From Bacillus sp. SKDU12 (GTDB lineage Bacteria; Bacillota; Bacilli; Bacillales; Bacillaceae), in assembly GCF_010093085.1 (NCBI RefSeq), contig NZ_MSRC01000021.1, positions 1 through 64,000 of the forward strand: a stretch of DNA of 64,000 bases, written 5' to 3'. Position 1 is the stretch's first letter. Each line of letters opens with the position of its first letter. The position numbers and the translations under genes are program-made. The notes beneath the pieces are model-generated. The model searched no databases, was not told the origin of the DNA, and worked only from the letters and a program-made list of their open reading frames with translations. Shown here piece after piece: positions 1-11,400 of the stretch.

Positions 1-1460
<1,460 letters not shown>

Positions 1461-1496
1461 TCAACTTCATCCCCTGCCTTTTTGAATAGTTCCAGC

Positions 1497-1505
1497 TATC
1501 ATATG
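1497..1505 (-). promoter_or_regulatory. Possible sigma-K-like -10 element for collagen-like gene
   Basis: On the minus strand CATATGATA fits the CATA-N3-TA -10 consensus of the late mother-cell factor sigma-K. It lies about 37 bases before the GTG start. The -35 region has only a weak match (no well-placed AC), so this is tentative. It would fit a spore-surface product. Confidence 0.2.
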
Positions 1506-2232
1506 CAGAAAAAACTCCAGCGATCGTTCATTTTGCTAGCTAAAACGAAAAAAGGTGAATGCCTCTGCATCATTTTTTATATCTGTTTATGTAAATATCA
1601 GTGAGTATCGAACCCGAAAAAAGAGAAAGCAGTAAATAGCTTCTTGGATGATCAATAGAATGAGGTTTGGGCTTTATATAAAGACAGAGAAGATTCTCAG
1701 GGGACTCAATGCAATTGAATGAAGGTTTTACATATCTTAGATTGAGAAGAGTATGCTAATGAAGGAATTTAAAGATGGCGAGAAATAGCAATTCATAGCC
1801 AGAAAAACGTTTTATAAAAGCTGCTGATAAGAGTATCAACAGCCTCACTACTATGATCACAATTTTCGAGTGCTTCGGAACATGTAAACCCAATTAAATA
1901 CTTCATTTCCCATTGGTTTGACCTTCACTTTTTTATCCTCGTAAGATATTTATTCTATTTTGAGCTGTCATGGCACTCTCTTTAATCATGCAATTTGCTA
2001 ATAACTTAAATCCTAAAAATTGGTAAAATGTTAGCTCGGGGAATACTGCACCCTACTCTAGTTTCTTTAGACGTATTATTTTAGTTCTGCTATTTTTTAT
2101 TTATTCTATAGGCTATCTGTTCTCTATGTTGGGGACAGGTAGTTTCATTTTTCAGATGCACTGTATCGTTATGCTTCTCTCGTCATTTACCTCGGCCTTG
2201 AAACATACGGCTTCAAACGAGATACGAGATGA

Positions 2233-2266
2233 AAAAAGCGATATTCCGATTGGAACATCGCTTTTT
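2233..2266 (-). terminator. Terminator downstream of xynC
   Basis: AAAAAGCGAT at 2233-2242 pairs with ATCGCTTTTT at 2257-2266. An additional inner TTCC/GGAA pairing lies close to a 4-base loop. On the minus strand the stem is followed by a run of Ts. It lies about 90 bases after the xynC stop and could work in both directions. Confidence 0.85.
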
Positions 2267-2354
2267 CAGACTATAGAAGAGCGTTGAATTTCAGCAAATG
2301 TTTTGCTTAAAAGTCTCCTAGATTATACCCGGCGCATCGCTTGCTTAGATGCCC

Positions 2355-3626
2355 TTAACGATTTACGACAAATGTTGTCACGCTTTGGGCTGGAAGGTGG
2401 GCCCAAAAATGATTGTCGGTTACATTGAGATTCGTTCCAGGCTGAAGATTGCTGCTGCTGCTCGTGACCCATCTAGATACTGTAGAAGCAGATCCGTTCT
2501 GCAGCACAAAATTATGGTTGACCCCTGTGTTGCTTTTGTTAATGGCAACAATAACGACCTTGTTGTCACCTTTATAGGCTGACACGTAAACGTTTGCATT
2601 CGGATTTTTCGTTGCATCGATCCTTACATAGCCGGGACGCACAAACTTCGAGAAATGCGCCATATTGTAACCGCGTTTGCTGATCGTGCCGTCTTCTTTC
2701 ATAGGACCGTATGATCTGCGAATGTACCACCATACATAAGCTTGAAAATCTCCCTCAACCATTGAATGGTGAATATGCTCTGAAACCCCCAATGCCTCGG
2801 GCCAGCGATCTGCTGAATTATTGTCACTGTTCGGATAGTATACTTCCGTCATCCACAGCTCTTTCCCTCCTCCTTTTTGTTTGAAAAGAGGATAAGGGAG
2901 CTGGCTAATCTGAGTACCATACAGATGAGCGCCAAGAATATCCATATTCCTAAACGCCTGTGGGTCGTTCAAAATGGGGTCTGATATATTTTTTAGGTAC
3001 TGAAATGATTCGGGCGCAATGACACGGGCATTAATCGAGCCGGCGTTTTCCTTCATGAAGCGAAGTATTTCTTGCGGCGTCCACCATGTCCAGTCGTGTG
3101 CAAAATCAGGCTCATTTTGAACAGAAATTGCATACAGATTCACACCATTATTCTTCATAAAGGTAACGAAATCGTTAAGATGCTGCGCGTATGCGGCATA
3201 CTTATCGTATCTCAGCCGTTTAGCCGATGTATCCCCATTATGATTGAAGGTCTCAACCATGTTACTTGGGGGATTCCAGGGCGAGGCAATCACAGATGCT
3301 CCGTGCTCTATCGCTCTTTTTGCAGTTGCAACTTCTCTGTGCCAATTATTTCTGTTATCGTCTATATAGATTCTGAGAACAGAAAAGCCTAACTGATTCT
3401 GTCCATTGCCAAAAGCGGTTTCCCTTTGAGGTGCTGTAAGATCTCCGACCCAAGCAGGATGATTCATTCCTCCAAAACCGCGAATCACTTGTTTTTCTGC
3501 AGATACATTAACGGTTACATCGCTTGTTGCCAAAACTTCAGCAGCTCCTGGCCCGGTAAATATGACTGATAGTATAGTGAAGCACATCAATAATACACAA
3601 ATTGTTTTTTTTACGCATGACATCAT
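2355..3626 (-). CDS. xynC: Secreted GH30 glucuronoxylanase XynC
   Basis: The product is a 423-residue endo-xylanase of glycoside hydrolase family 30, which cuts glucuronoxylan at positions set by methyl-glucuronic acid side chains. A signal peptide (KKTICVLLMCF core, cleavage near VLATSD) is followed by the barrel. The likely acid/base Glu is in SVQNEPDF and the likely nucleophile Glu in LWMTEVYYPN. A beta-sandwich ending TTFVVNR closes the protein. The frame is open for 51 more codons upstream, but the ATG at 3626 has an excellent GGAGGAGAGG site and gives the family's usual length. It lies 67 bases behind xynD on the same strand, so the two are probably co-transcribed. The sequence is close to B. 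subtilis XynC from memory. Confidence 0.96.
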   Translation of the reverse strand: MMSCVKKTICVLLMCFTILSVIFTGPGAAEVLATSDVTVNVSAEKQVIRGFGGMNHPAWVGDLTAPQRETAFGNGQNQLGFSVLRIYIDDNRNNWHREVATAKRAIEHGASVIASPWNPPSNMVETFNHNGDTSAKRLRYDKYAAYAQHLNDFVTFMKNNGVNLYAISVQNEPDFAHDWTWWTPQEILRFMKENAGSINARVIAPESFQYLKNISDPILNDPQAFRNMDILGAHLYGTQISQLPYPLFKQKGGGKELWMTEVYYPNSDNNSADRWPEALGVSEHIHHSMVEGDFQAYVWWYIRRSYGPMKEDGTISKRGYNMAHFSKFVRPGYVRIDATKNPNANVYVSAYKGDNKVVIVAINKSNTGVNHNFVLQNGSASTVSRWVTSSSSNLQPGTNLNVTDNHFWAHLPAQSVTTFVVNR

Positions 3627-3693
3627 TTTTTCCTCTCCTCCATATGCATGAATGGCTTTTTGAATTGTGCAACAATCAGCTTCGTCGCTTTTG

Positions 3694-5238
3694 CTATCTT
3701 TGCGTAAACTGCCAGTGATCAAAGTGAAACAAGTTTCTTGTATTTGTTCCGTTAAATACAAAGTATACGTTGTGCACACCTGTTGCGCCGTTTACCGCAG
3801 TTTCTATTTCTCTCCAGGATTGCTCTCCGCCTGTAGGAGGAACATCCAAGGTTCCTACAAGCTTACCGTTTACACTGTCAAGACGAACTTCTATCTTCCC
3901 TCCTGCAGCCGATGCTACATTGGCTTTAAACGTCTTGGCACCGCCCGCTCCGAAGTCTGCATTACCTACAGCAATCCAATCTCCGTTATGAATGTTTGTG
4001 ACATGCTGATTATTGATCGGTCCGCCGGGTGCTGAGGATGCCTCTGTTAAAATGCGTCCATTCCAGGCAAATGTTTCAGCTTCTATCCGGTTATATGGAT
4101 TCAAATTGGAAAGCTGTGTTACGCCTGTATAATTTGCCGCCACCTCTTGAATGGATCCATCTGGATGATGCACAAGCTTATTAATATGGGGAGATCGGTA
4201 TCCTTTACCAGCCCCAAACAGAGCGGAACTGACAGTTTGAGTATGGTACACCACATACCATTCGTTTTTAAAATTGAAAACCGCATGATGGTTGTTGCCG
4301 CCGCCCCCGAAAAAAGCACCCGGATTTTTCAGGAAGTGCCCTCTATACGTAAAGGGACCCATGGGACTTGAACTGGTCATATAGCCGATCTCACCTGGCG
4401 GCTTATCGGCCGGATGCACGCCGCTGAAATTGATGCAATAGGAATAGTAATAGGTTCCGTTAGATTTATGCATTCCCGAATCTTCAAACATGAAAGGCGC
4501 ATCAATCGTAGATGCACTTCCCACAACACTTGTCATATCAGGCCCTAATTTGATGACTCTTGCTGTTTTCGGATTTGCCCATTGATCCTGTGTTGGATTT
4601 GAGCCGCCAGGAATGCCACCGCCGGCGTACAGGTAGCCGGTGCCGTCATCATCTACGAATACTGCCGGATCAAAAAGCCACACAACACCGGACATTCCTG
4701 GTGTACTTGTTGTAAGCAACGCTTTTCCGATCGGATCTGTCCATGGACCTGTTGGGCTGTCTGCGGTGAGAACCCCGATCCCTCCGCCGCCGTTTGCGAA
4801 ATAAAGGAAGAATTTATCCTTACCATTGATCTTTTTCACTGCGACTGACGGAGCCCAGGACGCACCCGCCCATTTCGCAATTCCTCTGCCGCCATTTATC
4901 CCATTGGCACCTGCTGCTGGAATGGCTCCGTGGTCTGTCCAGTTCACCATGTCCGCCGAAGAGATGACAAAAATTCGATTCAAATTGGCGAACGAATTAT
5001 CCTTAATCGTCCTGTCACTATTATATTCGTAGTCATCACTTGACATATAAATATAGACTCTTCCGTTATATGTCAGTGCAAACGGATCCGCTCCCAAATG
5101 ATGGTCTATCAGCGGATTTGATTTCCCTGCATGTTTTGCAATTGTGGTACTGACGGCATACGCAGACTTCCCGGTGAAGCAGCTCAATAATAAAAATAAA
5201 GCTAGAACCCATAAACATACGCTGCGTTTTTTCATCAT
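3694..5238 (-). CDS. xynD: Secreted GH43 arabinoxylan arabinofuranohydrolase XynD
   Basis: The 514-residue secreted enzyme removes arabinofuranosyl side chains from singly substituted xylose units of arabinoxylan. A signal peptide (residues 1 to about 27, ending SAYA) precedes a GH43 five-bladed propeller. Its acidic catalytic residues lie in HHLGADP, in WLFDPAVF and in FEDSG. From about residue 378 (YNRIEAETFAW) a CBM6 carbohydrate-binding module follows. AGGAGG lies 11 bases before the first of two adjacent ATGs, and either could be used. Paired with xynC downstream, it completes a small arabinoxylan-utilisation unit. In the B. velezensis lineage xynD also borders iturin-type operons, so its position beside ituC is informative. 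Confidence 0.96.
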   Translation of the reverse strand: MMKKRSVCLWVLALFLLLSCFTGKSAYAVSTTIAKHAGKSNPLIDHHLGADPFALTYNGRVYIYMSSDDYEYNSDRTIKDNSFANLNRIFVISSADMVNWTDHGAIPAAGANGINGGRGIAKWAGASWAPSVAVKKINGKDKFFLYFANGGGGIGVLTADSPTGPWTDPIGKALLTTSTPGMSGVVWLFDPAVFVDDDGTGYLYAGGGIPGGSNPTQDQWANPKTARVIKLGPDMTSVVGSASTIDAPFMFEDSGMHKSNGTYYYSYCINFSGVHPADKPPGEIGYMTSSSPMGPFTYRGHFLKNPGAFFGGGGNNHHAVFNFKNEWYVVYHTQTVSSALFGAGKGYRSPHINKLVHHPDGSIQEVAANYTGVTQLSNLNPYNRIEAETFAWNGRILTEASSAPGGPINNQHVTNIHNGDWIAVGNADFGAGGAKTFKANVASAAGGKIEVRLDSVNGKLVGTLDVPPTGGEQSWREIETAVNGATGVHNVYFVFNGTNTRNLFHFDHWQFTQR

Positions 5239-5374
5239 AAGTTAACATCCTCCTTTTTCTTAAAATGGGTTTCTTTTAAAATTTGATGACAACAGGTCGT
5301 AAAGAATGCATAAAAATGGAAAATTTCTAGCGTGAATTGTTGCAAACATAGGATTTTACGCTCCTCTTTCTCAT

Positions 5375-5409
5375 AAAAACATGACCGCTAACTGTCTCAG
5401 CGGCATGTT
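5375..5409 (-). terminator. Terminator of the itu operon
   Basis: On the minus strand a stem of AACATG-CCGCT pairs with AGCGG-CATGTT around an ~8-base loop (one bulged A) and is followed by TTTTT. It begins 12 bases after the ituC stop and separates the operon from xynD. Confidence 0.9.
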
Positions 5410-5421
5410 GTATTAGATTAT

Positions 5422-8400
5422 TTATATTTTGTGAAACTTCCTATCTCCGGCAAACGATTCCGTTGACAGTTGTTCATTAACAGCAAGTCCTTGAGGAACC
5501 CGTTCTGCAATCCTGTTGATAATCGTTCGAATTGCATCTGCATTTTCTTCGATATGCTGAGGTTCAAAGATTGTCACATGATCTCCTGTTAATTTGTACT
5601 CAAGGTATTGCTGTGCAGTTGATTGCGTCCACCCTCTATCAGTTGAATCGCCGCACAACAAATGATGTATGTTGGCATTGATGGCGCCGGAATTAATCAG
5701 TTCATTGTGATACGCAAGGTAGCTTCTGATTTTCTCCTTAATCGAAGGAATGGTTAATAGTTCTCTGTAGTAATCTGGAATAATGTCCATATTCAGTTGG
5801 ACGATCTCTTCTATTTCCTGTTCCGATAAATGCGTAACCGTAACGGTCATTCTAGAATCCAGCATTATCACATCAGATACGATACGTCCCCGCTGCTCCA
5901 AAGTTTTAGCAACCTCAAAAGCCACATTTGATCCTGCGGAGTAACCAAGCAAAACAAACGGCCCTTTTTCCTGAATGCGCATCATGCTTTCTGCATATTG
6001 GTCAACGATCTCTTTTTGAGACTGATCTTCCAAGAAATCAGCGGCATAGACGGTACAAGCGCCGTCAAGCCTTTTCGCCATTTCATGATAAACCAGCCCA
6101 TACCCGATTAAAGGCGGAAAACAGAATACAGGGATTGAACCTTCCTGATTCAGCTTCACAAAGACATTATTTGTCTTGGATTCGAACACCTCGGTTAGAA
6201 TGGCGCGTGCCATTGTTTCGATGGTTGGAAAATCGTATACGGCTTGATAATGCATTTTGATTCCCATATTGGCGTTCATTTGATGAATCAATTGCAATAC
6301 TTTGAGTGAATGGCCGCCAACGTCAAAAAAGTGATCTTTTATTCCCGGGTTACTGAGGGCTAAAACGCTCTTCCATATCTCAGCCAGCTGTTTTTCAATT
6401 GGTGTTCTCGGTGCTGTGTACTCAGTTCCGGCCACCTTATTTTTCTCAGGAGCCGGCAAAGCTTTTCGGTCGATTTTACCATTACTAGTGATTGGCATCT
6501 TGTCTACTTGTACAAAATAGGCTGGAATCATATATAGAGGCAGTTTTTGCAGCAATTTCTCCTTCAAATGGATTGCATTCAGTGCTTTGTCCCCTGTCAA
6601 GTAGGCACAGAGCTGCTTGGAGCCCTTTTCTTCAACTGAGGTGACAACTGCTTCTTTGACTGCATCGAGTTGTAATAACGACGTTTCGATCTCGCCGAGT
6701 TCAATCCGGTACCCGCGGATTTTCACCTGATGATCGATTCGCCCTATATACTCGATATTACCGTTGGGCAGCCATCTTGCTAAGTCTCCTGTCCGGTAAA
6801 GCCGCTTTCCTGCTTCAAATGGGTGATTTACAAACTTTTCAGCTGTCAGCTCCGGACGGTTCAAGTAGCCACGCGCAAGCCCGTCTCCTGCGATACACAG
6901 CTCTCCTGGCACACCGAGCGGCTGAAGAAGTTCTGATTCAGGCTGTACGATATACAATTGAATGTTGGAAATCGGTTTACCTATTGGAACTGAGTCGAGC
7001 GTTTCTCCCGTTTCACATTCAAAATACGATACATCAATCGTTGCTTCTGTCGGCCCGTATAAATTGATGATTTGAGCCTCGCTTACCGGTGTGATGATGC
7101 GATGAAATCCGGCAGCGTGCGCAGGCGTTAAAGCCTCGCCGCTTGCAAATACATATGTTAATGACGCCAGCTTTCTCTGTAATTCGTCGTCGGTTTTCTG
7201 CTCCATGGACTCGAGAAAAGCATGCAGCATCGCAGGTACAAAATGCATAACGGTAATATTTTCTTTCGCAATCGTCTCTAAAATGATGTCAGGGTTCTTC
7301 TCTCCTCCGTTTGGCAGCAATACTGCTTTTGAACCTGTTAACGACCACCAGAACAACTCCCACACCGATACATCAAAGGTAATAGGGGTTTTTTGCAGAA
7401 TGGCATCCTGCTTGTCCAGCGGGTAGTTTTCCTGCATCCAAACGAGACGATTGACGACGGATCGGTGCTCAACCATCACTCCTTTTGGTTTCCCCGTTGA
7501 TCCTGAAGTATAGATGACATAAGCTAAGTGATTCGGACTGACTGTTTTCTTCAAGTTCGAAGCATCTTCCTTGAAGAATCGCGGATCTTCCAGATCCAAC
7601 ACTTTCCCTTTAAAAGGTACGCCCTTCCTCAAATGACTCTGTGTTAACAACAGCTTCGTATCCGAATCCTCCAATATATATCGAATACGCTCTTCTGGAT
7701 AACTCGGATCGATCGGTACATACGCGCCCCCGGCTTTTAAAATCCCAAAGAGTCCTATGATCATTTCCAATGAACGTTCGGACATAATCCCGACCGGCTG
7801 ATCTGGATGCACGCCTTCTGATTGCAATGTCCTGGCAAGTTGATTTGCTCTTTCATTCAGTTCCCGGTATGTCAGCTGTTTTTCTCCGAAGATAACAGCC
7901 GCTTGATCAGGCGTACGTTGCACTTGTTCCTCAAATAATTGATGAAGTGTCTTTTCCTTTGGATACTCTGCTGCCGTATTATTGAATGTTTCGATCAAAA
8001 GCGAGCGTTCATCAGCTGTCACTATATCTAAATCTCGAATGTGCGCTGTCTGGTTTTTCACCATCTGCTTAATGATTTGCAGAAAATGCTCTTTCATCCG
8101 TTTGACACTATCATGATCATAGACGTTGCCATTGTACACAAAATGAATGTCAATTTCTTCTGCAGGCATGACAATGAAATTGAAATCATAATGGGTTTGC
8201 TCCTCCATATGAAAATTGAGAATGTTCAATGCGTCACGATCCTGTTTCAAGTGCTCCATTTGTTTCTCGACCGGATAATTTTCAAACACCATAATATGAC
8301 TAATCAGCTGCTGCTTTTGTTCGGTTTGAGCCTGTATTTCATACAATGGAAATGTATCAAATGCCTGAGAAGCCAGTGCCTGATCTTGGCTCATCTTCAA

Positions 8401-11400
8401 TACTTGTTCAACGGTCATTTCAGGCTGAGCGGAAATACGTACGGGAATGGTGTTGATAAATAAACCGACCATAGATGCAATCCCCGGGATTTCTGCCGGC
8501 CGGCCGGATACGACCGTTCCAAAAACGACATCCTGACTGTTGTTATATCGCTGCAGCAGCAAGCCCCATGCACTTTGTATCAAAGTGTTTACGGTGACGT
8601 GATGTTGGCTTGCGGTCTGTTTGATTTCCTCAGAAAGCTGTTTTCCCAGGTGACATGCAAGCCTTTGTTTTTGATATCCAGTAGATTGGTTTGAAACAGG
8701 TTCTTTCGGCAAAACAGTCTTCCCTTCATAGCCGTTCAAATATTTCTGCCAATAGGCTGAAGCATTTTTATGATCCTGATCTTCCAGCCATTCGATATAC
8801 CGGCTGTACGGGGGAACGGCTTCCCGTTTCGGTTTCCTTCTATCGAGAATTGCATAATAGGTTTCAAACACTTCTTTTGTAATAAGAGGCATACACCAGC
8901 CATCCATTAAAATATGATGGAAGCTCCATATCACTCGTGCTTGGTCGTCCTCTGTACGAAGGATTGAGACACGCATTAACGCATCTTGAGTAAGATTGAA
9001 TCCTCTTGCTTGATCTTTTTGTACAAAGTCGGCGATGAACTTGGCGCGTTGTTCATCCTTCATGGTTCGAATATCTTCAACGGTTATTTCGATCGGTTTT
9101 TTTCGAAATACGATTTGTAGAGGCTGATCTTTCCAATCCGTATAAAAATGAGTCCGAAGAATCTCATGTCTGTCTGCCAGCTGCGATAAACTCATTGTAA
9201 AGGCTTCGATATCCAAATCTCCTTTGAGATCAAAAGCGGCTTGTTCAAAATAAGCTCTGGAAGCTGAATCGATTAAGCTGTGAAACAGCATACCTTTCTG
9301 CATGGGGGTTAACGGATATATGTTTTCAATGTCGCCAATATGCTGTGTTTGCTGAGCAAATTGGTCTAATTCTGCGATTGTGATGTCTTTTAGCGAAATA
9401 TCACTAGGCGTCAGTTGAATTTGTTCTTGAGCTGTACAATGTTCGATAACTTGTTGCAGGCTGCTCTTTAAGAGATCGGCGCATCTTTCTATTGTTTCTC
9501 TTCGATATTGTTTTCCAGAGTAACTGATAGCCAGTGAGAGCTGTCCGTCTGAAATCATGCCGTTTATATCGAGCGCATAGGTAATGGGATGCCTGTCGCT
9601 GGCAATTTCCCCGCCGGAGTAAGGGGAGATCTCGATTTTTCCATTTCGGACATCTTGATCGAATTGGCCGAGGTAATTGAAGCTGATTTCCGGATGTCCG
9701 GTCCAGTCAGGTGCTTTCGGATGATCGGATAAATATTTGATCAAACCATATCCTATTCCTTTTTGGGGAATCTGACGCAGCTGCTCTTTTACTGTTTTAA
9801 TACGCTTTGAGATATCTTGATCCGCTTTGATTTGGAGAGAAACAGGGTATTGGCTTGTGAACCATCCCACTGTACGTGATATATCAAGGTCTTGGAAAAT
9901 AGATTCTCTGCCGTGCCCTTCCAGACTAATGAGAATGTCTTCATGGCCGGTCCAACGATAGATAGCCATCCCAAGTCCGGTCAGCAATAAATCGTTCAAA
10001 TCAGTCGTATAGGCCCGGTTAGATTTTTTTAATAAACATTCGGTTTCTTCCGCTGTCCATTGGACGATGATCGTTTCCTTTTCTTTGACCAGACCAGCAT
10101 CCTGTGTATTGTCCTTTGGCAATGCATAAGGCGGGATATACTGCTGTTCGAACCAGTATTGGTTTTCGGCTTCAAATTCGTGACTTTCTGCATAACGTTT
10201 CAATTGTTCAGCCCATAAAAGGTAGGAATCTGTCTTCTTAGGCAGCGTGATCGATTCGCCGTTTTTGAGCTGCTCATAAGCCGATGTTATATCTTCAAGT
10301 AAAATTCTCCACGAGACGCCATCGACAACTAGATGATGGATCGCCATTAGCAAATGATCTCCATCCTGGCATTGAAACAATCCCAGTTTCATAAGAGGTC
10401 CTCCGGCTAAATGGATGGATTGCTGAATGCCATTGGAGATCGTTTCTATCGTTTGGGCGGGATTGGTTTCTTCGAGTAATGAGAACACTTCAAGGCTGAA
10501 TAAATCTCCTTCATCGATCCCCCGATTTCGGGCTTCATATCCGTGGTCTGTCGGAACATAAACCATGCGTAAAGCATCGTGATGCTCTGCAATCTTCTTC
10601 ATGACTTTTTGGAGCCTCGATTCGTCCAACCCCTCTTTAAAATAAAGCATGACAGATTGATTATAATGGTGCGAATCAGGATATTGCTGGGCAAAAAACC
10701 AGTGTTGAATCGGTGTCAGCAGCGATCGGCCTTTGATTTCTCCTTGTTCAGCAATTCGCGTGACCGGCTCTGCAAAAGGAGCAACACCAGCGATTGTCGG
10801 ATGCTTGAACAAGTGTTTGATGTCAAGCTTATACCCTGATTGATATAAGCTTGAAGTCACTTGAATCGACTTAATTGAATCTCCCCCAAGCTCAAAGAAG
10901 TGATCGTCGATTCCAACGCGTTCTGCGCCTAATACCGACTCCCACACTTCGGTTAGGGTTTTTTCCAGCTCTGTCCGCGGAGCTATATAGGTATCACCTG
11001 TGAGATTGGCTGTTGGAGCAGGCAATGCCTGACGATCGATTTTTCCGTTGGACGTAAGCGGTATCGCTGTCAGCTGTATGAAATAAGCAGGTATCATATA
11101 GTCGGGAAGCTGCCGGGACAGATGTTCTCGGATTTCACTTACGGTTAAAGAATGCTGTGCTGTATAATAGGCGCACAAAGATGTTTCTCCATCGGTTTCG
11201 TGTGCAATAACGATAGCTTCTTGAATCGGCTGTATATGAATAAATGCGGCTTCGACTTCACCGATTTCAATGCGGTAACCGCGAATTTTCACCTGGTGGT
11301 CGGCCCTTCCGAGGTATTCGATCTTACCGTCCGGAAGCCGCCTGGCCAAGTCTCCTGTCCGGTACATTTTTGCCCCCGGTACAAAAGGATGCGGCAGAAA

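Larger units (their letters stand above)
1461..2354. other. Long intergenic region, no supported gene
   Basis: This stretch of about 890 bases lies between the start of the collagen-like gene and the end of xynC. It is AT-rich and stops are frequent in all frames. I see only the xynC terminator at its right end and short, unconvincing hairpins (for example around 2112-2139). No RNA gene or transposon remnant could be recognised. Confidence 0.6.
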